This document shows positions 1 through 8,500 of a DNA stretch of 64,000 nt, piece by piece. Source of the DNA: Microbacterium sp. SS28 (GTDB taxonomy: Bacteria; Actinomycetota; Actinomycetes; Actinomycetales; Microbacteriaceae); assembly GCF_022761035.1 (NCBI RefSeq), contig NZ_JAKWJP010000003.1, positions 310,001 through 374,000 on the forward strand, read 5' to 3'. Each line of letters opens with the position of its first letter. Positions within the stretch are counted from its first letter, which is position 1. The notes beneath the pieces are model-generated. The model did not search any database. It was not told where the DNA came from and saw nothing but the letters and a program-made list of their open reading frames with translations. A program made the position numbers and the translations under genes.

Positions 1-810
1 CACCTCGACGCGGCATCCCGTCCCGCCGACCTCGCCCGCCAGATCGCCATCATCTGCGCGACGTGCTTCATGATCGTCGCGGCCGCCGTCGGCACGGGGG
101 CCCTCGGCGGCACGCCCGTGCAGGACCTCCAGGGCGGTGCGCTCGACACCGACGGCTCGTATCTCGCGCCCGCGGGCCCTGCGTTCTCGATCTGGAGCGC
201 GATCTACCTGCTCCTCATCGCCTACACCGTGTGGCAGGCGCTGCCGGGGCAGCGCGGCGACCGCCGTCAGCGCGCGATCGGCTGGTGGGTCGCCCTCACG
301 GCGCTGCTCAACGGCCTGTGGCTCCTCGCGGCGCAGTTCGCGACGCTCCCCGTGACCGTCGTCGTGATCCTGCTGCTCGCCGCCGCGCTCGGGGTCACAT
401 TCCAGCGGACCGTCGCCGTGCCCGCCGAGGGCATCGCCGACCGGATCTTCATCGACGGCACGACGGGCCTGCACCTCGGCTGGGTCACGCTCGCGAGCGT
501 CGCGAACACAGCGGCGTGGCTCACGGCCTCGGACCTCGACGTCGCGCTGCCCGACGTGTGGGGTGTCGTCGTCCTCGCGGTCGTCGCGGCCATCGGCGTC
601 GCGATCGCCGTGGCCGGCCGCGGGCGCTTCGCACCGGGCCTCGCCATCGCGTGGGGCCTCGGCTGGCTCGGGGTCGGCCGGCTCACGGGCGAGCCCGCGA
701 GCACGCCCATCGGCATCGCCGCGATCGCCGTCGCCGTCATCGTCCTCGTCGTGCCGGTCGCGATGGGCGTGCGGCGCGCGTCACGGGGCAGTCGGTGGTT
801 CCGGCCGTGA
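1..810 (+). CDS. Multi-pass membrane protein, tryptophan-rich TspO/MBR-like; 5' end outside window
   Basis: The reading frame is open from the first base (CAC), so the start codon lies upstream; the first internal ATG is at 70. The visible 269 residues hold about six hydrophobic helices. Near the N-terminus is an aromatic-rich stretch (FSIWS, YTVWQAL, IGWWVAL, NGLWLL) like that of tryptophan-rich sensory/TspO-like proteins of actinobacteria. A signalling or small-molecule-binding role would follow from that family but nothing here proves it. The last 30 bases overlap tail to tail with the amidotransferase gene. Family assignment is moderate; an integral membrane protein is near certain. Confidence 0.6.
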   Translation, partial: HLDAASRPADLARQIAIICATCFMIVAAAVGTGALGGTPVQDLQGGALDTDGSYLAPAGPAFSIWSAIYLLLIAYTVWQALPGQRGDRRQRAIGWWVALTALLNGLWLLAAQFATLPVTVVVILLLAAALGVTFQRTVAVPAEGIADRIFIDGTTGLHLGWVTLASVANTAAWLTASDLDVALPDVWGVVVLAVVAAIGVAIAVAGRGRFAPGLAIAWGLGWLGVGRLTGEPASTPIGIAAIAVAVIVLVVPVAMGVRRASRGSRWFRP

Positions 811-1560
811 CGCGGCGAGCTCAGCCGGCCCGAATCTGCGGGCGAAGGCGCGCAGGAGGCGCACGGGTTCGGTGACGGATGCCGCGAGCACCTGTCCCGC
901 GATGCGGTCGTAGTCGCGCGCATCGAAGTACCCGTCATCGCGGTACACGGCCATGCGCCGCGTGAACGCCTTCGTGGTGGGCTCGGGGTGGAACTGCGTC
1001 GCATAGAGGCGGTCGCCGACGCGGTACGCCTGCACGGGACACTGCGGATTGGTCGCGAGCAGGATGCCGCCCGGAGGCGGCTCGGCCGAGCCCTCCTTGT
1101 GCGCCGTGAGCGCCGAGAATCGCGTCGCGAGCTCGCCGAAGATCGGATCGGACTGCGCCTCGGGCACGAGGCTCACGACGGTCGCGCCCGTGTCCTCGGG
1201 GTAGGCGCGACTCACTTCGCCGCCGAGCAGCCGCGTCACGACGCCGATGCCGTAGCACGTGAAGAGCGCGGTCGTCTCGGCGGAGGCGGCCCGCGCCGCG
1301 ATCCGCTCGAGGTCCGCTTCGAGGCGGCGCTGCACGTCGGTCTTCGTCGACTCGGGATCCGTCGTGTTGAAGGGGCTCCCGCCGACGAGGAAGCCGCTGT
1401 AGCGGTCGAAGACGTCGTCGGGCAGCGGCTCGCGGACGAGGTCGTGCTGGGCGAGGCCCGACTCGTCGAGCCTCGTCGCCTGCCGGAACGACTCGTACTC
1501 GGCCACCGCGGCGCCCTGCTGCGGGCGCACGCAGACGTACAGCAGCGGCGGACGCGTCAT
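781..1560 (-). CDS. Class I glutamine amidotransferase-like protein
   Basis: 259 residues. The triad of class I amidotransferases is visible: nucleophile C102 in FTCYGIG, and H191/E193 in QFHPEPT near the C-terminus. The N-terminal half carries the expected FLVGGSPFN turn. It resembles the stand-alone GMP-synthase-like amidotransferases of actinobacteria, which have no attached synthetase domain; substrate is unknown. The start is ATG at 1560 because a TAGAAT -10 box lies six bases upstream, suggesting a leaderless transcript. The 3' end overlaps the membrane-protein gene by 30 bases on the opposite strand. Confidence 0.75.
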   Translation of the reverse strand: MTRPPLLYVCVRPQQGAAVAEYESFRQATRLDESGLAQHDLVREPLPDDVFDRYSGFLVGGSPFNTTDPESTKTDVQRRLEADLERIAARAASAETTALFTCYGIGVVTRLLGGEVSRAYPEDTGATVVSLVPEAQSDPIFGELATRFSALTAHKEGSAEPPPGGILLATNPQCPVQAYRVGDRLYATQFHPEPTTKAFTRRMAVYRDDGYFDARDYDRIAGQVLAASVTEPVRLLRAFARRFGPAELAASRPEPPTAP

Positions 1561-1566
1561 GGCGCG

Positions 1567-1572
1567 ATTCTA
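1567..1572 (-). promoter_or_regulatory. -10 box TAGAAT, leaderless start of amidotransferase gene
   Basis: TAGAAT on the minus strand, six bases before the ATG at 1560; no ribosome binding site between. Confidence 0.6.
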
Positions 1573-1624
1573 GGACGCGACGGCCCTCTCCCGCCTGTCC
1601 ACCGTCACGCGGCGTCCCGGCCGC

Positions 1625-2392
1625 TTACGCGCGCGACGAATTCGCCGTGCGGCCCCGGACGATCCCGACGAACGCCTCGACGAGCGGCGTGGTGCGGTCG
1701 GCGGGCCACGCGAGCGCGACGGACGAGATCGGACCGTCGCGAAGGGGGATGGATGCCGCGTCCCGCCGCCGGTGCAGGCGCGCGAGCGACATCGGCACGA
1801 TGACCGCGCCGACGCCGGCCGCGACCGTCGCGATGGCCTCCTCCGTCGTCGCGGGGGGCGCGAAGGCCGGAGCGACGGCATCCGGGATCTCGAGCCCCAG
1901 CACATCGTCGGCGGGCGTGATGACGATCTCGCCCGCGAGGTCGGAGAGCTCGAGCTCGTCCGCCGCCGTCAGGTGCGAATCCTTCGACACGACGACGACC
2001 GCGACCTCGTCGTACAGCGGGATGACGTGCAGGCCGTCGCGCTCGATCGGGAGACGGACGATCGCGGCATCGAGCGCCCCGCCCGCGAGTTCCGCCCGCT
2101 GGTCGGCGGCGGCGAGGGGCCGGAGGTCGAGCTCGACGTGCGGCATCCGCTCGCGCCACGTGTCGATCCACTTGCCGGGCGTCGCGCCGGGGACCGCGCC
2201 GAGGACGAACGACGTCGGCAGCTCGAGGGCCGGCGCGTCGGGCGCCTGCGGACTCGGCTGGGGCGCGCGGCGCTGCGGCGGCTTCGCGGACTTCGGCTTC
2301 GCGGGCTTGGCCGACGCTCCGCCGAGGCGGCGGGGGGCGGCATCCTTCCGCCCCTTCCGGGGCGCGCCTCGTGAACCACCGCCCTTCGCCAT
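1625..2392 (-). CDS. LysR-type substrate-binding domain protein lacking a helix-turn-helix
   Basis: 255 residues. Residues from about 55 to the end match the two-lobe effector domain of LysR regulators (LGAVPGATPGKWIDTW, DAAIVRLPIERDGLHVIPLYDE, VAAGVGAVIVP). The usual N-terminal winged helix is absent; in its place is a 50-residue tail rich in Lys, Arg, Pro and Ala (KPAKPKSAKPPQRR) that could bind nucleic acid non-specifically. The ATG at 2392 is preferred because a TACGCT -10 box sits six bases before it; an in-frame ATG at 2476 is possible but would run over the divergent gene's promoter. A role as regulator or ligand sensor is inferred only. Confidence 0.6.
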   Translation of the reverse strand: MAKGGGSRGAPRKGRKDAAPRRLGGASAKPAKPKSAKPPQRRAPQPSPQAPDAPALELPTSFVLGAVPGATPGKWIDTWRERMPHVELDLRPLAAADQRAELAGGALDAAIVRLPIERDGLHVIPLYDEVAVVVVSKDSHLTAADELELSDLAGEIVITPADDVLGLEIPDAVAPAFAPPATTEEAIATVAAGVGAVIVPMSLARLHRRRDAASIPLRDGPISSVALAWPADRTTPLVEAFVGIVRGRTANSSRA

Positions 2393-2398
2393 CCCGTC

Positions 2399-2404
2399 AG
2401 CGTA
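2399..2404 (-). promoter_or_regulatory. -10 box TACGCT for LysR-like gene
   Basis: Six bases before the ATG at 2392. It lies only 10 bp from the divergent TATCGT box of the DUF1304 gene, so the two promoters overlap on opposite faces of a 33-bp spacer. Confidence 0.55.
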
Positions 2405-2413
2405 CCGGGGCGC

Positions 2414-2419
2414 TATCGT
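2414..2419 (+). promoter_or_regulatory. -10 box TATCGT for DUF1304 gene
   Basis: Six bases before the ATG at 2426; divergent partner of the TACGCT box at 2399-2404. Confidence 0.55.
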
Positions 2420-2425
2420 TCGCTC

Positions 2426-2824
2426 ATGATCCCCATCCTTGCGACGGTCTTCGCCGGGCTCGCCGCCCTGCTGCACGTCTACATCTTCGTCATGGAGAGC
2501 GTGCAGTGGACCCAGCCACGCATCTGGAAGCGGTTCGGAGTCCCCGACCAGGCGACGGCCGATGCGACGAAGCCGATGGCGTACAACCAGGGCTTCTACA
2601 ACCTGTTCCTCGCGGTGGGCGCGATCATCGGGCTCGCGCTGTTCTGGGCGGGCGGCCCGGGAACTGTCGCCGACGTCGCGGGGCGCACCCTCGTGCTGTT
2701 CAGCCTCGCGTCGATGGTCGCGGCGGCGCTCGTGCTGATCACGACGGGCTCGAAGTATCTGCGCCCGGCGCTCATCCAGGGCACCCTCCCGCTGATCGGG
2801 TTCGTGCTGTTCCTCTTCGTCTGA
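2426..2824 (+). CDS. DUF1304 family membrane protein
   Basis: 132 residues with four predicted membrane helices and the conserved DUF1304 layout: short N-terminal helix, then MESVQW, the loop KPMAYNQGFYNLFLA between helices 1 and 2, and a final helix ending LFLFV. These small inner-membrane proteins have no established activity. The ORF is divergent from the LysR-like gene, and it ends 28 bases before the convergent thermonuclease-like gene. Start chosen at ATG 2426, the only one that preserves the first helix and fits the -10 spacing. Confidence 0.75.
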   Translation: MIPILATVFAGLAALLHVYIFVMESVQWTQPRIWKRFGVPDQATADATKPMAYNQGFYNLFLAVGAIIGLALFWAGGPGTVADVAGRTLVLFSLASMVAAALVLITTGSKYLRPALIQGTLPLIGFVLFLFV

Positions 2825-2852
2825 GGTTCGCGCGCGTTACGGGCGGCGGCTG

Positions 2853-3425
2853 TCAGCCGCACACGCCCCACTGCCCCACGTCCTGAGCACGGGCGGCCGC
2901 CTCCGTCGACGTGAAGAGCGTCGCGTAGGCGTGGTTCGGCTCGACCGCCATCGCCTCGGCATCGCCCGCCGCGACGAGTTCGTGGTTGATGAAGCGGCCG
3001 TCGTCGGTCCAGAGGTAGAGCAGATACCGCTCGTAGCGGTCCTGCGGGTCGACGTCGAACGCGGCCCAGAGCGTCGATCCCTCGGGGGCGAGCGTTGCGA
3101 GATGAGTGCGTGCGTCCTCCGCCCCGCACTCGCTCGGGTCGCCGAGTTCGGGGGTGTCGATCCCGATGAGGCGCACGCGCACCTCGTCCGCCGTCGGCAT
3201 CGCGTCGTTCGGAGCCTGCGGCGTCGCGCGCAGCGTGTCGCCGTCCCATACCGAGGCGACGGTCATCGGGAACGCGTCGGCGGGCCGGGCCGGAACCTCG
3301 ACGCCCGGCACCGCGACCGGCTCATCGCAGCACGAGGACTGGAAGGGGTGGAGGTACCACCACAGACCCACGACGACGGCACCGATGATCGCGACCGTCA
3401 GGATCGCGCGGACTCCTGCTCGCAC
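2853..3425 (-). CDS. Membrane-anchored thermonuclease (SNase)-like protein
   Basis: 190 residues. A single hydrophobic helix (residues 7-25) anchors or exports it. The staphylococcal-nuclease fold follows: DGDT at 61-64, RVRLIGIDTPE with R85, D90 and E93, and DRYERYLLYL with R130/R133, so the calcium ligands and catalytic Arg/Glu appear kept. Four Cys residues (C32, C33, C100 and one at the C-terminus) could form disulfides outside the cell. Likely a secreted or surface phosphodiesterase cleaving nucleic acid. Starts at GTG 3425, with TAGGGT six bases upstream. Confidence 0.8.
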   Translation of the reverse strand: MRAGVRAILTVAIIGAVVVGLWWYLHPFQSSCCDEPVAVPGVEVPARPADAFPMTVASVWDGDTLRATPQAPNDAMPTADEVRVRLIGIDTPELGDPSECGAEDARTHLATLAPEGSTLWAAFDVDPQDRYERYLLYLWTDDGRFINHELVAAGDAEAMAVEPNHAYATLFTSTEAAARAQDVGQWGVCG

Positions 3426-3431
3426 AGACAG

Positions 3432-3437
3432 ACCCTA
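3432..3437 (-). promoter_or_regulatory. -10 box TAGGGT for thermonuclease-like gene
   Basis: Six bases before the GTG at 3425. Confidence 0.55.
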
Positions 3438-3568
3438 GCCGCGGGCCCCGACATCCCGCTCCGGCTCTCAGCGAGCGTCGTCCGCGTCGTCAACGGGAAC
3501 GTCGTGGGCGCTCGAGAACAGCCCGCGCCGTCGCCCAGCGACGACAGCCCAGTGGGCCAGGGCCAGGG

Positions 3569-3976
3569 TCAGGCGGCCAGGCGCAGCCCGCGGCGGTCCG
3601 TCGCGACGTTCTCGCCGTCGCCGATCGTCTCGTCGTCGCCGATGAGCGAGCCGACCGCCACGCGTGCATCGCGGCCGACCTGCGTGCGCACGCCGATCTT
3701 CGCGCCCGCCCCGATCGCAGCGCGCGAGCCGATGTGGGCGTGCGGCGCGATGTCGGCGTCCGGGCCGATGACGGCATCCGATTCGACCCATACCCCGCGG
3801 CCGACGTGAGCCCCCGCGGCGATCTGGACCCCGGGCTCGACATAGGCGCCCACCTCGACGATCGCGCTCGGGTGGACCTTCGCGCCGTGCGCGATCAAGC
3901 CGCGCCCGTTGGTGTGCTTGCGATAGCGCAGCGTCTCGCCACGGTCGTTCTCGATGTCGATGTAGTTCTTGCCCAC
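3569..3976 (-). CDS. Left-handed beta-helix (hexapeptide repeat) protein
   Basis: 135 residues, nearly all of which form hexapeptide repeats of the [LIV]-G-x-x-x-x type (HPSAIVEVGAYVEPGVQIAAGAHVG and onward to DETIGDGENV), the fold of LpxA-like acyl- and acetyltransferases. No separate catalytic domain is attached and the usual active-site His loop is not obvious, so it may be a structural or binding protein. Start is GTG at 3976 behind a strong GCAGGAGGGG ribosome binding site, unlike the leaderless neighbours. A 5-bp-stem inverted repeat (3990-4005) lies in the leader. Confidence 0.7.
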   Translation of the reverse strand: MGKNYIDIENDRGETLRYRKHTNGRGLIAHGAKVHPSAIVEVGAYVEPGVQIAAGAHVGRGVWVESDAVIGPDADIAPHAHIGSRAAIGAGAKIGVRTQVGRDARVAVGSLIGDDETIGDGENVATDRRGLRLAA

Positions 3977-4041
3977 GGTCCCCTCCTGCGGTGCCTCTGA
4001 GCACCGAGTAATGAAATAACGGGGTTCGCAGGAGTTTCATT

Positions 4042-4059
4042 CCCGCGCATGCGCGCGGG
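4042..4059 (-). terminator. Hairpin after the lipoprotein gene
   Basis: CCCGCGC - ATGC loop - GCGCGGG, a 7-bp GC-only stem 24 bases past the lipoprotein stop codon. No U-run follows, as is usual in actinobacteria. Confidence 0.5.
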
Positions 4060-4082
4060 CTGTCAGGGCGCTGTGAAGCGGC

Positions 4083-4652
4083 TCAGACTTCGGGTGAATC
4101 CGGCGTCTTCGCGCGGGGACGGCGGGCGACGAGATAGATGATCGCGGCCACGAGGGCGGCGAGTCCGAGACCCACGACCCAGGGCACCCAGCTCGCGGTG
4201 CCGCCGTCATCAGGTGCCGCTTCGGGGCTCGGCGACGCCGATTCGGTCGGCGTCGGAGTCGGCGTGGGCGTGGGAGTGGCCGTCGGCGTCGGGGTGGGTG
4301 TCGCGGTCGGCGACGCGGCCGGCTCGGTCGGTGCGACGGTGGGCTCGGGCGGCGCGACGGTGGGCTCGGGCGGTGCGACGGTCGGCTCGATCGTGGGTTG
4401 ACGGGTCGGCTCGACGGTGGGCTCCGCCGTCGGCGACGGCTCGGCCGTGCGCGTCGGCAGGATCGGAGTGCGGCTGGGCTCGGGGAGCGTGACCGTGGGG
4501 GACGGCAGCGTGATCGTGGGGGACGGCAGCGTGATGGTCGGCGAGGGGAGGCCGCCCTCGATGAGCGAGCATCCCGAGAGCAGCAGGGCGGATGCCGCGA
4601 TCGCGAACGCGAACGCCCGCAGACGCCGCGGCGTCCCGTGCGACTTCGACAT
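4083..4652 (-). CDS. Pro/Thr-rich repeat lipoprotein with C-terminal membrane helix
   Basis: 189 residues. The signal sequence ends in a lipobox LLLSGC (C27). Then comes a stalk made of short tandem repeats: LPSPTIT three times, APPEPTV three times, and long PTPT runs, low-complexity sequence typical of extended, possibly O-glycosylated surface stalks. It ends with a membrane helix (WVPWVVGLGLAALVAAIIYLVA) and a basic tail, so it may be held at both ends. No LPXTG motif is seen. Start is ATG at 4652 with GGAGG nine bases upstream; a longer frame upstream lacks coding character. Function unknown. Confidence 0.65.
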   Translation of the reverse strand: MSKSHGTPRRLRAFAFAIAASALLLSGCSLIEGGLPSPTITLPSPTITLPSPTVTLPEPSRTPILPTRTAEPSPTAEPTVEPTRQPTIEPTVAPPEPTVAPPEPTVAPTEPAASPTATPTPTPTATPTPTPTPTPTESASPSPEAAPDDGGTASWVPWVVGLGLAALVAAIIYLVARRPRAKTPDSPEV

Positions 4653-4756
4653 GAGAGGCTCCTCCACTCGGCAGGGCGTCTGCCTCGACAGCACGCTATC
4701 CCCGACGGCGCGCACGGCGACGGACGCTCGCCCGTGCGGTGTGAATCGCGGTCGCC

Positions 4757-5530
4757 TCAGCGCTGGCAGGACGGGCACCAGAACACGTTGCGCTCCCGCG
4801 TCGGGTCCGCCCCGAGCGACCCGCCCCGGATGATCGTGCCGCAGCGCCGGCACGGTCTCCCCGCCCGCCCGTAGACCCACGTCGAGCGGCCCGCGCGCGG
4901 ATCGCCCGTGAAGGTCCGGCCCGAGCGGTCGCGGTTCGCCCGGATCATGCGGGCTCCGAGGTCGACGAGCGCCGCGGCATCCGTCTGATCCGCCGGTGTT
5001 GTGGGCAGGATGCCGCGCACGAACAGGATCTCATTGACGTACTCGTTGCCGAAGCCCGCGATGCTGCGCTGATCCTGCAGTGCGACGTGGACGGCCCGCG
5101 CATCGGCGCCCAGGCGCCGCGCGGCCTCCGCCGGGTCCCAGTCGTCCGACAGGGGGTCCGGGCCGAGGTGCCCGACGAGGCGCTCTTCGTCCCGCGTCGG
5201 CACGACCTCGATCTGCGCGAGGTCGAACCCGACGGTCTCGCTCGCGTTCGTCCCGACGATCGCGCGGGCCTTGAAGGCGGGCGCGCGCCACTTCTCGCCG
5301 GGGCGGTAGACGTGCCATTCGCCCTCCATCTTGAGATGCGAGTGCAGACTCCAGTCCCCGATGCGGTGCAGCAGGTGCTTGCCGCGCGAGACGACGCCGT
5401 GCACGGTCTCGCCCCGCAGGTCGACCGTGGCGGCCTGCGGAACGCGCAGCTCGAACCGCGTCACCTCCTGCCCCGCGAGCGCGTCGTTCAGCCGCCGCGC
5501 CGTGCGGAAGACGGTGTCGCCCTCAGGCAC
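4757..5530 (-). CDS. nei: Endonuclease VIII / Fpg-family DNA glycosylase
   Basis: 257 residues. Begins MPEGDT, where P2 is the catalytic nucleophile and E3 the general acid of Nei enzymes. HSHLKMEGEW carries the conserved Lys, GFGNEYVNEILF is the helix-two-turn-helix, and C227, C230, C252 and C255 form the C-terminal zinc finger. It would excise oxidised bases and nick the abasic site. Starts at GTG 5530 with GGAGGTGA close upstream. It follows the lhr helicase by 40 bases on the same strand; an lhr-nei pairing is common in actinobacteria and suggests a shared repair role. Confidence 0.88.
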   Translation of the reverse strand: MPEGDTVFRTARRLNDALAGQEVTRFELRVPQAATVDLRGETVHGVVSRGKHLLHRIGDWSLHSHLKMEGEWHVYRPGEKWRAPAFKARAIVGTNASETVGFDLAQIEVVPTRDEERLVGHLGPDPLSDDWDPAEAARRLGADARAVHVALQDQRSIAGFGNEYVNEILFVRGILPTTPADQTDAAALVDLGARMIRANRDRSGRTFTGDPRAGRSTWVYGRAGRPCRRCGTIIRGGSLGADPTRERNVFWCPSCQR

Positions 5531-5570
5531 GCGTCACCTCCGCGCGACGGCCGCAGGCGTGGGGGCCGAT

Positions 5571-8500
5571 TCAGGCACGTGTCGCCTCCCGCGCGGCATC
5601 GCCCGCCGTGAGCCGGCGCAGCGTGAGCCCGCGCGGAGACTCGACGAATCCGGCATCGCGCAGCGCCTGCCCGACCGACGTCGTGTAGACGAAGACGCCG
5701 TTGACCTGCTCGATCGTGAGGGTGTCGAGTCGACGCGCGCGCGCCGTCGCGGCGAGGTCTCGCGCGGCCGCCGCGAGGCGTTCGGCATCGTCGGTGAAGG
5801 CGAGCGCGGATTTTCCGCCGCGCTCGAGATACAGGGTGAGCGTGCCGTCGACGAGCACGACGAGCGCTCCCGCCTTGCGCCCCGGCCGATGCCCCACGCC
5901 CTCGAGGGCCGCCCAGCCGAGGGCAGCGCCGTACGGATTCGCGGGGTCTGTCGCCGCGAGGGTCACCGCGCGCAGCGGCGCCGGATCGGGGAGGGCTGCG
6001 AACTCGCGCAGCCGATCGACCGTCGCCGAGGCCGCGAACTGCGCCGCGCCCAGCCGCTCGATGACGTACCCGCGGCGGCAGTGGCCCGCCTCTTCGAAGC
6101 CCGCCAGCACGCGGTACACCTGCGCGAAGCCGCCCGGGACGCCCTCGGACTGCACCGCGCCGCGCGTCACGACGCCGTACCGGTCGAGCAGCAGACTCGC
6201 CGCGGCCGTCGCGCGCATCGCCGCGTCGGGCTCGGGTTCGGGCAGCAGCGACCAGCGGCCCCCGATCGAGGGGGGACGCGGAGGGACGGATGCCGCGACA
6301 GTCCGCGCCGCCGCGCCCCTGTACATCCGCGTCCGTGGTGCGCGGCGCGAAACCTTGTGGGCCTGCGACCCGCCCGCGATGAGCGTGCGCACGGGGGCGA
6401 AGGTGTCGTTCGTGATGCGCCCGCTCCACGTGAGGTTCCAGAGGGCCTCGATGATCGACTGCTCGTTCTCGGCGCCCGTCAGCTGCCGCAGCTGCGCCGC
6501 GAAGTACGCGCCGCCCCCGCCGAGCGCCGCGAGCAGCTGCGCTTCGAGGCTGCCGTCGACCTCGTCGGCGGCAGCGAGCGTGAGCGGAGCGGTGTCAGCG
6601 GGATGCAGTGCGATCCAGCCGTCGCGTCCGGGCAGCGCACCGTGGCCCGACCAGACGACCTCGCCCGTCGCCGTCAGCTCGTCGAGCATCGCGGGGGCGT
6701 AGTCCGCGACGCGCGAGGGAAGCACGAGCGCCTCCCATGCGCTCGCGGGGATCGGCACGCCCGCGAGCTGCTCGATCACGGCCGCGACGCCGTCGATCCC
6801 CTCGAGCGGCCGGGTCACGTGCTGCCACGTGGGAAGGAAGCGGGCGTACGCCTCTTGCGAGACTGGCTCGACGCTGCCGCGGATCGCGGCGAGCGAGCGC
6901 ATCCGCAGCCGTCGCAGCACGGCGGTGTCGCACCATTCGGTGTCGTCGCCCCCGCCGCCGGCCGCTGCGGGGAGGAAGAAGCCGGAGGCGACGCGCCCCT
7001 GCGATTCGAGGCGCTGCAGCGTCTGCCGCACGACGGCCACGCCCACGCCGAACCGCAGCGCGACCGCGTCGGCCGTGAAGGGACCGTGGGTACGGGCGTG
7101 CCGCGCGACGAGATCGCCCAGTGGATCGGCGAGCGGATCGAGGAACGCGGTCGGGATGCCGACGGGCAGCGCGGCGCCGAGCGCATCGCGCAGGCGGCCG
7201 GCGTCTTCGATCGCCGCGACCCGGGATGCTCCGCCGATCGTGACGGGTATCGCGCGCCGCGCCGCGATGAGCGCGTCGAGGTGCGCCGACGCCTCGGCCG
7301 CGGTCGCCGCGCCCGCGCCGTCGGCGGGCTGGGCGGCGCCGTCGGCCGGCTCGAGCCGCACAGCGACCTCTGCGGCGTCGAGTGGACCCAGCATCCGGAG
7401 CAGGTCTGCAACCCCCTCGGCACCGCGCGCGCGCCGATCGGGGTCGAGCCGCTGGGCCTCGCGCTCGAACTGCAGGATGACGTCGGGGTCGAGCAGCTCG
7501 CGCATCTCGACCTTGCCGAGCAGCTCCGACAGCAGCGCGGGGTCGACCGAGAGTGCGGCGGCTCGGCGTTCGGCGAGGGGCGAGTCGCCCTCGTACATGA
7601 ATGCGCCCACGTAGCCGAAGAGCAGATCGCGCGCGTACGGCGAGGGCTGCGAGGGCTCGGTCTCGACGAGCCGGATGCGGCGGTCGCCGATGCCGCGCGC
7701 GATGCGCAGGAGGGCCGGGACGTCGTACACATCCTGCAGCACCTCGCGGAGGGTCTCGAGGATGATCGGGAACGTCGGATGCCGCCGCGCGACCTCGAGC
7801 AGCTGCGCCGAGCGCTGCCGCTGCTGCCACAGCGGACTGCGGCGGTTGGGATTGAGGCGCGGCAGGAGCAGGGCGCGTGCGGCGCACTCCCGGAAGCGTG
7901 ACGCGAACAGCGCCGAGCCGCCGACCTCGTCCGTCACGAGCTGCTCGAGCTCGTCGGCGTCGAAGACGAACAGCTCGGCTCCGGGCGGCTCGGCCGTGGC
8001 ATCCGGAATCCGCGCGATGATGCCGTCGTCGCTCGCGACCGCCGACCCGTCGACGCCGAGCCGCTCGCGGATGCGCGCGCCGACGGCCAGCGCCCACGGG
8101 GCGTGCACCGGCATGCCGTACGGAGAATGCAGGATGATGCGCCAGTCGCCGACCTCGTCGCGGCCGCGTTCGACCGTGAGCGAGCGGTCGGTGGGCAGCG
8201 TGCCGGTCGCCTCGCGCTGCTCGGCGAGATACGCCATCAGGTTGCCGCGCGCGTTGGCGTCGAGCCCTGCCTCGATGAGCCGCTCCTCGGCGGCCTCTGG
8301 CTTCGCGGCCGACACTTCGCGCGCGAACGCGCCGAGCGCCTCGCCGAGCTCGGCGGGCCTGCCCAGTCCGTCGCCGTGCCAGAACGGCACCTTGCCGGGC
8401 TGGCCGAAGGCGGGCACGACGTTCACGCGGTCGTGCGTGATCTCGGCGATGCGCCAGCTCGTCGTGCCGAGAGTGAAGACGTCGTTGACGCGCGACTCGT

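Noticed and set aside
2392..2476. Longer N-terminus for the LysR-like protein (ATG at 2476)
   Set aside because: Would cross both divergent -10 boxes and the DUF1304 start; composition upstream is non-coding.
4240..4560. Regular short DNA repeats as a CRISPR or satellite array
   Set aside because: They are in-frame codons for Pro/Thr repeats of a lipoprotein; no unique spacers.
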